From JBCBSP01 sp039819095 (GTDB lineage: Bacteria > Pseudomonadota > Alphaproteobacteria > Caulobacterales > Maricaulaceae): DNA of 64,000 nt. The stretch spans positions 1 through 64,000 of the forward strand of contig JBCBSP010000004.1 in the NCBI GenBank assembly GCA_039819095.1. Direction: 5' to 3'. The notes beneath the pieces were generated by a model. That model did not search any database. It saw only the letters and a list, made by a program, of their open reading frames with translations, and was not told where the DNA came from. Of the stretch, positions 42,256 through 50,324 are shown piece after piece. Numbering within the stretch: position 1 is the first letter of the stretch; each line of letters starts with the position of its first letter. Position numbers and translations under genes: made by a program.

Positions 42256-43887
42256 ATGCTGTATTTCGCCCCCTGGAAGGTCGTGCTCATCCTCGGCGCG
42301 ATCATTGTCGGTCTGTTCTACACCGTCCCGAACTTCGTGCCGGAGAGCGCACGGGTCGATGCGGACGGCAACCCCGTCGGCATCTGGACGGTCCTGCCCA
42401 ATCAGACGGTCAATCTGGGACTGGATCTGCGCGGCGGCTCGCACCTGGTCTTCCAGGTCGATGTCGATCAGGTCCGTGAGGACCGGCTGGAGGCGCTTCT
42501 GGCGGACGCCAATACCGCGCTTCGCAACAGCCCGCCGGTGATCGGCGCGCGCGCGTCTCTGGTCGGCGACGAGGTGATTGTCACCGTGGTGCGCGATGAG
42601 GTTTTCGACACCGCCTATGAGCGGATGAACGAGCTGAACCGCCCGATCACGACCGCCACCGGTCAGCAATCGCTCCAGAACCAGCTTGCCATTGAGCGTG
42701 ACCCGGAAGGGCGCACCATCACCATGACGATCACCGACGCCGCGCTGCAGGCCATTCAGCAGCGCACGGTGACCCAGTCCATCGAAGTGATCCGCCGCCG
42801 GATCGACGCCACCGGCACGACCGAGCCGACCATCGCGCCGCAGGGCGATGACCGGGTGCTGGTCCAGGTGCCCGGCGAAAGCGACCCGCAGCGCATCATC
42901 GAGCTGGTTGGCACGACCGCGAAAATGACCTTCCACCTGGTGGAGCTGGGCGTGGACCCGGGCCCGGACGGGCAGGGGCGCACACCGCCCGGCGTGGTGA
43001 TCTACCCCACCGAAGAACCGGGCGAGCCTTTCCTCGCGGTCCAGCGCCGCGCCCTGGTGACCGGTGAGCAGCTGACCAGCTCGCAGCAATCGTTCGACCA
43101 GTCGGGCCTGCCCGCGGTCTCCTTCCGTTTCGATACCTCCGGCGCGCGCGCTTTCGGCGAGGTCACCGCGCAGAATGTCGGTCGGCGCTTCGCCATCGTG
43201 CTGGATGATGTGATCATCTCAGCCCCGCGCATCCGCTCTCCCATCCTGGGAGGGTCCGGCATTATCGAGGGCGGGTTTGATGTGCAGTCGGCCAATGATC
43301 TGGCCAACATGCTCAACGCCGGCGCGCTGCCGGCCGAGCTGACTCCGATCGAGCAACGCACGGTCGGGCCGGGCCTGGGACAGGACTCCATTGCGCGCGG
43401 CGAGACCGCCATTCTGATCGGCTTCGGCCTCGTCATCGTCTTCATGCTCCTCGCCTACGGGTTTTTCGGGATCGTCTCGACGGCGGCGCTGCTGGTGAAC
43501 GTTTTCCTGCTTCTGGGCGCTTTGTCCGGGCTGCAGGCGACGCTGACCCTGCCCGGCATCGCCGGAATCATCCTGACCATCGGCATGGCGGTGGACGCCA
43601 ACGTGCTGATCTTTGAACGCATACGCGAGGAGCTGAGGCTCGGGCGAACCGTCGTGAACGCCGTTGAGTCCGGCTATAACCGGGCTTTCGCTGCGATCAT
43701 CGACGCCAATGTGACGACCTTCATAGCAGCAGCGGTGCTGTTCATGATGGGCGCCGGTCCGGTGCGCGGCTTCGCGGTCACGCTGGGGATCGGCATCATC
43801 ACCTCGGTCTTCACCGCCTTCGTGTTCTCGCGGCTGATCATCTCCACCTGGCTGCGCGTGCGCCGCCCCAAAGCCCTTGCGCTGTAG
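42256..43887 (+). CDS. secD: protein translocase subunit SecD
   Basis: The 543-residue protein has TM1 at the N-terminus, the NLGLDLRGGSHLVFQVD motif after it, a long periplasmic P1 region, and five helices in the last 200 residues, with GIAGIILTIGMAVDANVLIF (the D-x-N of the proton channel) and the MLLAYGFFGIVSTAALLVN segment. It uses proton flow to complete protein export. secF follows 12 bp downstream. Confidence 0.96.
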   Translation: MLYFAPWKVVLILGAIIVGLFYTVPNFVPESARVDADGNPVGIWTVLPNQTVNLGLDLRGGSHLVFQVDVDQVREDRLEALLADANTALRNSPPVIGARASLVGDEVIVTVVRDEVFDTAYERMNELNRPITTATGQQSLQNQLAIERDPEGRTITMTITDAALQAIQQRTVTQSIEVIRRRIDATGTTEPTIAPQGDDRVLVQVPGESDPQRIIELVGTTAKMTFHLVELGVDPGPDGQGRTPPGVVIYPTEEPGEPFLAVQRRALVTGEQLTSSQQSFDQSGLPAVSFRFDTSGARAFGEVTAQNVGRRFAIVLDDVIISAPRIRSPILGGSGIIEGGFDVQSANDLANMLNAGALPAELTPIEQRTVGPGLGQDSIARGETAILIGFGLVIVFMLLAYGFFGIVSTAALLVNVFLLLGALSGLQATLTLPGIAGIILTIGMAVDANVLIFERIREELRLGRTVVNAVESGYNRAFAAIIDANVTTFIAAAVLFMMGAGPVRGFAVTLGIGIITSVFTAFVFSRLIISTWLRVRRPKALAL

Positions 43888-43899
43888 GAGGCGTCGATC

Positions 43900-44862
43900 A
43901 TGGCTATCGCGCTTGTTCGCTACATCCCGATCGATACGAACATCCCGTTCATCAAGTATCGCTTCGCGGCCCTCGTCTGCTCGGTTCTGCTCATGCTGGG
44001 CTCGGGCGCGGCCTTCTTCACCATGGGGCTCAATTTCGGCATTGATTTTCGCGGCGGCACGCTGATCGAGATCAAGACCGACGGTCCGGCCGATATCGCC
44101 GCCATCCGCACCACTCTGGATGAGCTTCAGCTCGGCGATGTGCAGGTGCAGGGCTTCGGCGCCATCGATGAAGTGCTGATCCGAGTCGAAGCGGTCGATG
44201 TCGATGATGTCGCCAACCTGCCGGGCGTCGAGGTCGAAGACGCTGAAGAAGCCCAGCAGGCGGCCCGCCAAGCCATTCAGGAAACGCTGACGGCCAGCTT
44301 CCCCGGCGTGGAATATCGCCGCGTGGAAGTCGTCGGACCGCAGGTCTCCGGCGAGCTGGTGGTCGCGGGCACCACGGCGGTCGTCGTCGCCCTCTTCCTG
44401 ATGCTCGTCTACATCTGGTTCCGCTTCGAGTGGCAGTACTCAGTCGGCGCGGTGCTGGCGCTGACCCATGACGTGATCGCCACCATCGGCTTCTTTGCAA
44501 TCACCCAGCTTGAGTTCAACCTGTCCACCATCGCGGCCATCCTGACCATTGTCGGTTATTCAATGAACGATACGGTCGTGGTGTATGACCGGATCCGGGA
44601 GAAGTTCCGCAAGTACAAGACCATGCCGACGCCTGAGGTGCTCAACATGGCGATCAACAAGACGCTCTCGCGCACCATCCTGACCTCAGGCACCACGCTT
44701 GTGGCGGTGATCGCGCTGGCGGTGATCGGCGGTCCGGCGCTCGCCGGCTTCGCGCTGGCCCTGATCTTCGGCGTCGTGATCGGCACCTATTCGTCCATTT
44801 TCGTGGCGGCGCCGCTCCTGACCCTGACCGGGGTGAAACGCGAAAGCGGGGAAGACGGGTGA
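43900..44862 (+). CDS. secF: protein translocase subunit SecF
   Basis: The 320-residue partner of SecD has six helices. FTMGLNFGIDFRGGTLIEIK is the signature after TM1. The last part includes ILTIVGYSMNDTVVVYDRIR (D/R pair) and NKTLSRTILTSGTTLVAVIA. Its end overlaps the start of the next gene by four bases (GTGA). Confidence 0.96.
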   Translation: MAIALVRYIPIDTNIPFIKYRFAALVCSVLLMLGSGAAFFTMGLNFGIDFRGGTLIEIKTDGPADIAAIRTTLDELQLGDVQVQGFGAIDEVLIRVEAVDVDDVANLPGVEVEDAEEAQQAARQAIQETLTASFPGVEYRRVEVVGPQVSGELVVAGTTAVVVALFLMLVYIWFRFEWQYSVGAVLALTHDVIATIGFFAITQLEFNLSTIAAILTIVGYSMNDTVVVYDRIREKFRKYKTMPTPEVLNMAINKTLSRTILTSGTTLVAVIALAVIGGPALAGFALALIFGVVIGTYSSIFVAAPLLTLTGVKRESGEDG

Positions 44863-45233
44863 GAACGGCTGCGACGCCGGACTATGTCACGCCGGGCATT
44901 GACGCCTTCGGCGATGGCGGCTTCCGTGTCGCGGGTCAGCGCCATGAGGGCTCTATCCTCATCGCAGGCGCTTCGATCCTGGTCTGGCCGGTCACCGATC
45001 CGAAGGCCGTCACGCCGGAGGCTTTCGCCGCCTTCCTTCAGGCTGAGGAAAAGCCGGATCTGGTGATTTTCGGAGCCGGCGCACGCCTGGTGCTGCCGCC
45101 GGCTCCGGTGCGCGACGCCTTCCTGAAGGCCAATATCGGCATCGAGACGATGGACACGCCCACCGCCTGCCGCAGCTATAACCTGCTGGCCGGCGAGGCC
45201 CGGCGCGCCTGGGCGGCGCTGATCGCGGTCTAA
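44859..45233 (+). CDS. Mth938-like (DUF498) domain protein
   Basis: The 124-residue single-domain protein has the DUF498 pattern: IDAFGDGGFRVAGQRHEGSI, PDLVIFGAGARLVLPPAPVR and METMDTPTACRSYNLL-like IETMDTPTACRSYNLL. Homologs such as mitochondrial NDUFAF3 assist complex I assembly, and its position behind secDF is conserved in Alphaproteobacteria, hinting at membrane-protein assembly. It starts at GTG 44859 overlapping secF. Confidence 0.88.
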   Translation: MRTAATPDYVTPGIDAFGDGGFRVAGQRHEGSILIAGASILVWPVTDPKAVTPEAFAAFLQAEEKPDLVIFGAGARLVLPPAPVRDAFLKANIGIETMDTPTACRSYNLLAGEARRAWAALIAV

Positions 45234-45255
45234 GCGACGCTGCGATTAAGTATAA

Positions 45256-45285
45256 TTGCGCCGAAGTGCGACAATCTGGCATACT
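45256..45285 (+). promoter_or_regulatory. possible promoter of the urate-oxidase-N protein gene
   Basis: TTGCGC (45256-45261) and CATACT (45280-45285), 18 bases apart, form a plausible sigma-70 promoter 32 bp before the next start codon. Confidence 0.4.
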
Positions 45286-45316
45286 CGTCCCAACACGCAA
45301 CAAAAGGGGCTGAACC

Positions 45317-45916
45317 ATGGTGATTCTCACCAATCTTCGCATCACGGTCGCGGTATCCACCGTGCTCGCACTGCTGTTTTTCACCGTCTACGTCTTGCAG
45401 GGGCGCGGCTTCGCGGATCCGGCGGCGGGTGAGGCGCTGCTGCGCTGGACCCATGTCGTGGCCGGCATCATGTGGATCGGCCTGCTCTGGTATTTCAACT
45501 TCGTCCAGATCCCGACCATGCCGTCCATTCCGGACGATCTGAAACCAGCCATCGGCAAGCATATCGCGCCCGCGGCGCTGTTCTGGTTCCGCTGGGGCGC
45601 GGCTTTCACCGTGCTGACGGGCATCCTCGTCGCCTGGCATGCCGGCTATCTTCTTGAGACGCTCTCGCTGGGCGCGCTCAGCGGCTTTGCGCCGGGCCAT
45701 ATCTTCATGGGCATCGGCATGTGGCTGGCCCTGATCATGGCCTTCAATGTGTGGTTCGTGATCTGGCCGAACCAGAAGATCGCGCTGGGGCTCGTTGAAG
45801 CCGAAGCGGACGCCAAGCCGAAGGCCGCGCGCACGGCCATGCTGTTCTCGCGCACCAACACCTTGCTTTCGCTGCCCATGCTGGTGGCCATGGCGAGCTT
45901 CCAGACACTCGGTTGA
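45317..45916 (+). CDS. urate oxidase N-terminal domain (PuuD-type) membrane protein
   Basis: The 199-residue protein has about five helices and the Urate_ox_N pattern: LLRWTHVVAGIMWIGLLWYF, NFVQIPTMPSIPDDLKP, then FFRWGAAFTVLTGIL-like WFRWGAAFTVLTGILVAWHA. Full PuuD enzymes add a C-terminal cytochrome c domain; this protein ends after the membrane part, so any redox partner must be separate. Its substrate is unproven. No uricase pathway genes are nearby. Confidence 0.82.
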   Translation: MVILTNLRITVAVSTVLALLFFTVYVLQGRGFADPAAGEALLRWTHVVAGIMWIGLLWYFNFVQIPTMPSIPDDLKPAIGKHIAPAALFWFRWGAAFTVLTGILVAWHAGYLLETLSLGALSGFAPGHIFMGIGMWLALIMAFNVWFVIWPNQKIALGLVEAEADAKPKAARTAMLFSRTNTLLSLPMLVAMASFQTLG

Positions 45917-45941
45917 TCTGTCAGTCATGCCGGCATGCAAG

Positions 45942-45973
45942 CGCCCGGACGCCCTGTGCGTCCGGGCGTTTTT
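45942..45973 (+). terminator. intrinsic terminator
   Basis: CGCCCGGACG (45942-45951) and CGTCCGGGCG (45959-45968) make a perfect 10-bp stem with a 7-base loop, followed by TTTTTC. It ends the urate-oxidase-N gene. Confidence 0.9.
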
Positions 45974-45977
45974 CGTT

Positions 45978-46703
45978 TCAGTCACCGCGTCTTGGAAAGA
46001 GTTTGGACCGCAGCCAGCCGAGCGTGGAATTACCCTTCAGCTGAGCCTTATAGGCATTATCCATGAAGCGCTCGAACCCGACCGGGTCCGCGCCCATCAG
46101 GTCCACGCGCGTCTTGAACGGGCCGTCCGGATCGAGCTCTTTGACCGGCCTGGCCGGCGAGCCCGCAGCGACGACATTGGCCGGAATATCCCGCGTCACC
46201 ACGCTGCGCGCGCCGATCACGGCATTGTCGCCGATGCTCACCCCTTTTGAGATCATCGCGCCATCGCCGACCCAGACATTGCGGCCGATGCGCACCGGCT
46301 TGGCGGGCGGGCGCGGATCGACCCGGTCATAAAGCCCGTGCCAGTCGCTATCGGTGATGGTCACCGCCTTGGCGAACAGCCCGCCATCACCGATCGTGAT
46401 GTCGCAGGCGGCGAGCAGACGGCAGCCTCCGGCGAAAAAGCAATGATCGCCGATCGTGATCCGACCGGGTGCGTCCTGCGGCGACCAGACGGTGAAGCTG
46501 ACCGGTTGATCGCGGCGCGAGACGACGTGAAGCGCCTTGCCGGCACGCACATTCGGGCCGAACACCTCCACATTCCATGGCCGCACGATCTTCGACTCTT
46601 GCCCGAGCGCCTCGAAATGCGGTTTCAGGAAGTGCGCCGTCCAGGCGTTCTCGTAGCGCTCCCAGAGCGCATGCATCCAGTAGGGGCGGTGGTCTCGGCG
46701 CAT
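45978..46703 (-). CDS. hexapeptide-repeat acyltransferase (WcaF/LacA-like)
   Basis: The 241-residue protein has left-handed beta-helix repeats: ITIGDHCFFAGGCRLLAACD, ITIGDGGLFAKAVTITDSDW, VRIGRNVWVGDGAMISKGVS, IGDNAVIGARSVVTRDIPAN. The catalytic His is in DSDWH, and VVAAGSPARPVKEL is the typical end before a C-terminal extension. It likely acetylates a sugar of lipopolysaccharide or capsule. It is divergent from the DUF3253 gene with 25 bp between them. Confidence 0.88.
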   Translation of the reverse strand: MRRDHRPYWMHALWERYENAWTAHFLKPHFEALGQESKIVRPWNVEVFGPNVRAGKALHVVSRRDQPVSFTVWSPQDAPGRITIGDHCFFAGGCRLLAACDITIGDGGLFAKAVTITDSDWHGLYDRVDPRPPAKPVRIGRNVWVGDGAMISKGVSIGDNAVIGARSVVTRDIPANVVAAGSPARPVKELDPDGPFKTRVDLMGADPVGFERFMDNAYKAQLKGNSTLGWLRSKLFPRRGD

Positions 46704-46728
46704 GATTTGGGGCTACACCTGAGCGGTT

Positions 46729-46998
46729 ATGACTGAAGACCGTATCGAAGCTGTAATTCTCGCCCTCGTCGAGGCCCGAGGACCGGGAAAATCCATCTGC
46801 CCGTCCGAAGCCGCGCGAGAGGCCTTCCCCGATGACTGGAACAGCCGGATGCGCGCGGTGCGCGCCAGCGCGGTCCATCTGGCCCGCCAGGGACGGATCG
46901 CCATTTTGCGCAAGGGAAAGCCGGTCGATCCGGATAGTTTCAAGGGCGTCTATCGGCTGGCGCTGCCGGACCGCGATGCGGGCGCGGGGTCGGAATAG
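46729..46998 (+). CDS. DUF3253 family protein
   Basis: The 89-residue protein matches DUF3253: ILALVEARGPGKSICPSEAA, WNSRMRAVRASAVHLARQGR, then IAILRKGKPVDPDSFKGVYR. The fold is a predicted small winged helix, with no known function. ATG 46729 is 25 bp from the divergent acyltransferase gene, so their promoters must overlap. Confidence 0.88.
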   Translation: MTEDRIEAVILALVEARGPGKSICPSEAAREAFPDDWNSRMRAVRASAVHLARQGRIAILRKGKPVDPDSFKGVYRLALPDRDAGAGSE

Positions 46999-47054
46999 TC
47001 ACAATCGCGGCCTATGCTGACTGCCACAACACTGTACCGGATAAGGAGCCAATC

Positions 47055-47435
47055 ATGTTCGATCCAAACCTGTTGCGTGTCGCCGAAGCGGTGGTCGCCG
47101 CGAACAAGTCCGGCGAGATTGAAGCGCTTCTGAACGATTTTTACGCCGATGACGCGGTGTCGGTTGAAGCCGCCGGCTCAGACGGCATGCCGCGCGCGGC
47201 TGAGGGTCTGGACGCCATTCGCGCCAAGCACGCCTGGTGGAATGAGGCCATGGAGATGCATGACAGCACGGTGGAAGGCCCCTTCCTGTTCGATCCGGAC
47301 CGCTTCGCCGTGCGCTTCTCCATGGATGTGACAAACCGGCAGACCGGTGAGAAGGTGCAAGGCGCTGAAGTCGGCGTCTACACGGTGCAGAACGGCAAAG
47401 TCGTGCGTGAAGAATTCTTCTGGGCGCCGGCCTAG
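47055..47435 (+). CDS. SnoaL-like / NTF2-fold protein
   Basis: The 126-residue protein begins with the helix VAEAVVAANKSGEIEALLND, then FYADDAVSVEA, and ends in strands including FAVRFSMDVTNRQTGEKVQG and VREEFFWAPA. These are typical of NTF2-like single-domain proteins that bind small molecules or act as isomerases. GATAAGGAG precedes ATG 47055. Function unknown. It lies 12 bp before the uracil-DNA glycosylase-like gene. Confidence 0.82.
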   Translation: MFDPNLLRVAEAVVAANKSGEIEALLNDFYADDAVSVEAAGSDGMPRAAEGLDAIRAKHAWWNEAMEMHDSTVEGPFLFDPDRFAVRFSMDVTNRQTGEKVQGAEVGVYTVQNGKVVREEFFWAPA

Positions 47436-47447
47436 GCTCGCAGTCCC

Positions 47448-48038
47448 TTGGCGGAAAGCTTTGAAGACGTCGCCGCTGAAGCGCGCGCCTGCCAAGTGTG
47501 CGCTGAGGCCCTGCCGCATGCGCCGCGTCCGGTGCTGCGCGGATCTTCCAGTGCGCGCATCCAGATCATCGGTCAGGCGCCGGGAACGCGGGTTCATGCC
47601 TCCGGCATGCCGTTCACAGACCCATCCGGCGACCGGCTAAGGGGCTGGATGGGGGTAAGCGAGGCTCAGTTCTACGACGAGGCGCAGATCGCGATCACGC
47701 CGATGGGGCTGTGCTTTCCCGGCCTTGACGCTAAGGGTGGGGACAGGCCGCCGCGCGCTGAATGTGCGCCGCTCTGGCAGGCCCGGCTGCGCGCGTCGCT
47801 GCCTCGCGTTCAATGCACCCTGCTGATCGGCGCTTATGCGCAGAAGCGCTGGCTGGGCGAGTCGGCGAAGAAGACGCTGACGGAAACCGTGCTGCAGTGG
47901 CGAGATTTCGCGCCGGACGTCTTTGCGCTGCCGCATCCAAGCTGGCGCAATAACGTCTGGCTGAAGCGGAACCCTTGGTTTGAAAACGAAGTCTTGCCTT
48001 CGCTCCGGCTTCGCATCCGCAGCATTCTCAATGCTTGA
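47448..48038 (+). CDS. uracil-DNA glycosylase family protein
   Basis: The 196-residue protein resembles small UDG-superfamily proteins: RIQIIGQAPGTRVHASGMPF (motif A region GQAPG), DPSGDRLRGWMGV, then LLIGAYAQKRWLG and LPHPSWRN (motif B, HPS). A pair of Cys in ACQVC lies near the N-terminus but there is no full iron-sulfur set. The start is TTG 47448. These proteins are often annotated only as family members, so repair activity is not certain. Confidence 0.82.
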   Translation: MAESFEDVAAEARACQVCAEALPHAPRPVLRGSSSARIQIIGQAPGTRVHASGMPFTDPSGDRLRGWMGVSEAQFYDEAQIAITPMGLCFPGLDAKGGDRPPRAECAPLWQARLRASLPRVQCTLLIGAYAQKRWLGESAKKTLTETVLQWRDFAPDVFALPHPSWRNNVWLKRNPWFENEVLPSLRLRIRSILNA

Positions 48039-48224
48039 TTTTGACCGGACAAATGGCGTTGTTTTTCGGTAACTTGCACCGAAGGGCCGAGCGCTGTATT
48101 TCGGCGCCACGATAAGAGCCCGGCGACGCCTCAGGCCGCGCGCGGCGCGGTGAAGCGAGTTTGCTCCAAGGGCCGTGGTCGGCGCTGAAAATCAGCGCGC
48201 TATCTAAAAAAGGACTCCCCCGAG

Positions 48225-49283
48225 ATGAGCGTTTTTGAACACGCCGCGTTTCGAAATCACGAGAAGGTTCTGTTCGTCAGCGACGAGGCGAGCGGTCTGA
48301 AAGCCATTCTGGCCGTGCACTCCACGGTGCGCGGGCCGGCGGTCGGCGGCTGTCGCATGTGGAGCTATGACAGCTCCAATGACGCGTTGACCGATGTGCT
48401 GCGCCTGTCCCAGGGCATGAGCTTTAAAAACATCATGGCTGATTTGCCCATCGGCGGCGGCAAGAGCGTCATCATGCGCCCGGCCGGCGACTTTGACCGG
48501 GTCGCCCTTTTTGAGGCTTTCGGGCGCGCGCTCAATGCGCTCAATGGAGAATATCTTTCGGCTGAGGATGTCGGCGTCTCGCCGGCCGATCTGGACGCAG
48601 CCTCGCGCCACACCCAGCACCTTGTCGGGTTGTCTTCGGGCACCGGCGATCCGTCACCGATCACGGCGCGGGGCGTCTTCTTCGGCGTGCAGGTCGCCGC
48701 TGAGCGGGCGCTGGGCCAGAATCTCAAGGGGGTGAAGATCGCCGTTCAGGGCGCCACCGGTCATGTCGGCGCCTATCTGGTCCGCCATCTCGCCGAAGCC
48801 GGGGCGGATCTGTTCCTCGCCGACATCAACGAGGCTGCGCTGAAGACACTGGCTGACGAAGTCGGCGCCACGATCGTTCCCGCCGATGAAATCTACGATG
48901 TCGAAGCTGATATCTTCGCGCCGTGCGCGCTCGGCTCGATCGTAAACCCGGACACGATTGACCGTTTCAAGTTCAAGGCGATCGCCGGCGCGGCGAATAA
49001 TCAGCTCGCCACCCCCGATATGGGCGCGGAGCTGCAAAAGCGCGGCATCCTTTACGCGCCGGACTACGTCATTAACGCCGGCGGGATCATCAATGTGATG
49101 GGTGATCTTGATCCGCGCTTCGATGCGAACTGGGTCGAAGGCAAGCTTCAGGGCCTAAAAGCCACGCTCGGCGAGATTCTGGATCGCTCCGACGCGGGGG
49201 GGCGTCCAGCCAACGTCATTTCCGACGAGATAGCCCGACAGCGCCTGGAAGACGCCCGCTCCGGTGGCAAGGCGGCCGCCTAA
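48225..49283 (+). CDS. ldh: leucine (branched-chain amino acid) dehydrogenase
   Basis: The 352-residue Glu/Leu/Phe/Val dehydrogenase has GPAVGGCRMWSYDSSNDALT, the catalytic Lys in LPIGGGKSVIM, EDVGVSPADLDAASRHTQHL, and a C-terminal Rossmann domain (IAVQGATGHVGAYLVRHLAE). It deaminates leucine, valine or isoleucine with NAD+. The Rossmann loop GATGHVG is a variant of GxGNVG. GGAC lies before ATG 48225. It ends 4 bases inside the convergent iron-transporter gene. Confidence 0.9.
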   Translation: MSVFEHAAFRNHEKVLFVSDEASGLKAILAVHSTVRGPAVGGCRMWSYDSSNDALTDVLRLSQGMSFKNIMADLPIGGGKSVIMRPAGDFDRVALFEAFGRALNALNGEYLSAEDVGVSPADLDAASRHTQHLVGLSSGTGDPSPITARGVFFGVQVAAERALGQNLKGVKIAVQGATGHVGAYLVRHLAEAGADLFLADINEAALKTLADEVGATIVPADEIYDVEADIFAPCALGSIVNPDTIDRFKFKAIAGAANNQLATPDMGAELQKRGILYAPDYVINAGGIINVMGDLDPRFDANWVEGKLQGLKATLGEILDRSDAGGRPANVISDEIARQRLEDARSGGKAAA

Positions 49284-50314
49284 ACGGCGACCACTGTCGC
49301 GAATCGCGTGTCGAGCCGGAGGCGCACTGAGTCTCCGGCGCCATGCGCTGCGGTGATCGGCGTCGTCGCCCTCACGCGCTCGCCGCTCTCCAATGAGAGC
49401 GTCAGCACTGCACCGCCGCTCGTGATGCGCCGCTCCAGCACGTGAGCCAGCGCGCCATCGGCGCCATCGGTGATCTGAACGCCTTCAGGGCGGATCAGCA
49501 CCGCGCATTCCGCGCCCTCGCTTAGGCCGGGCGCGCCCACCTCGCCGAACGGCGTCTGAGCCTGGCCGTCCGTCACGGTCGCGTCGAAGCGTTCGACCTC
49601 GCCAAGCAATCGCGCCGCCGCCTCGCTGGCCGGATTGAGATACAGTGATTGCGCATCGCCGGTCTGGATGATGCGACCCTCCGCCATGAGCGCGATCGTA
49701 TCGGCGAGCGCCATGGCCTCTTCAGCGTCATGGGTGACGATGAGCGTGGCCGCCCCAGCTTCGCGCAGCGCATTGGCGGAGGCCTCGCGCAGTGCGCCGC
49801 GCAGGCGCCGGTCAAGGCCTGAGAAGGGCTCGTCCAGCAACATCACATCCGGCTCCGGCGTCAGGGCGCGGGCCAGCGCCACGCGCTGCTGCTCACCGCC
49901 CGACAGCTCGTGGGGATAGGCCCTGGCGCGCGCGCCCAGCTCCACCGCTTCAAGCTTGGCCATCGCATCTGATTTGCGACCGGGACCGCTGAGGCCGAAG
50001 GCGACATTGTCCAGCGCCGTCAGGTGCGGAAACAGGGCGTAGTCCTGAAACACAACACCGCAGCGGCGCTCTTCCGGCGCGCGATGGGCGTCCGGGGCGC
50101 TCCACAGTTCACCGGCGAAGCGGATCTCGCCGGCCTGAACCCGCTCAAGTCCGGCAATGGCGCGCAGCAAGGTGGATTTGCCGGATCCGGACGGGCCAAG
50201 AAGCGCCGTGATCGATCCGCAGCCGAACTCAAGCGAGACGCCGGCCACCGCCGGGCGTCCGGGCGCGTAGCCGATCTCGACCTGTTCGATCTGAAGCGTG
50301 CGGAGGCCGGTCAT
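49280..50314 (-). CDS. fbpC: ferric-iron ABC transporter ATP-binding protein
   Basis: The 344-residue ATPase has Walker A GPSGSGKSTLLRAIAG, signature LSGGEQQRVALARAL, Walker B VMLLDEPFSGLD and H-loop VTHDAEEAM. A C-terminal TOBE region occupies the last 90 residues (ECAVLIRPEGVQITDGAD). It drives iron import by the permease and binding protein encoded upstream in the operon, which starts at fbpA. The last four bases overlap the convergent leucine dehydrogenase gene. Confidence 0.92.
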   Translation of the reverse strand: MTGLRTLQIEQVEIGYAPGRPAVAGVSLEFGCGSITALLGPSGSGKSTLLRAIAGLERVQAGEIRFAGELWSAPDAHRAPEERRCGVVFQDYALFPHLTALDNVAFGLSGPGRKSDAMAKLEAVELGARARAYPHELSGGEQQRVALARALTPEPDVMLLDEPFSGLDRRLRGALREASANALREAGAATLIVTHDAEEAMALADTIALMAEGRIIQTGDAQSLYLNPASEAAARLLGEVERFDATVTDGQAQTPFGEVGAPGLSEGAECAVLIRPEGVQITDGADGALAHVLERRITSGGAVLTLSLESGERVRATTPITAAHGAGDSVRLRLDTRFATVVAV

Positions 50315-50324
50315 CGCCAGTGTT

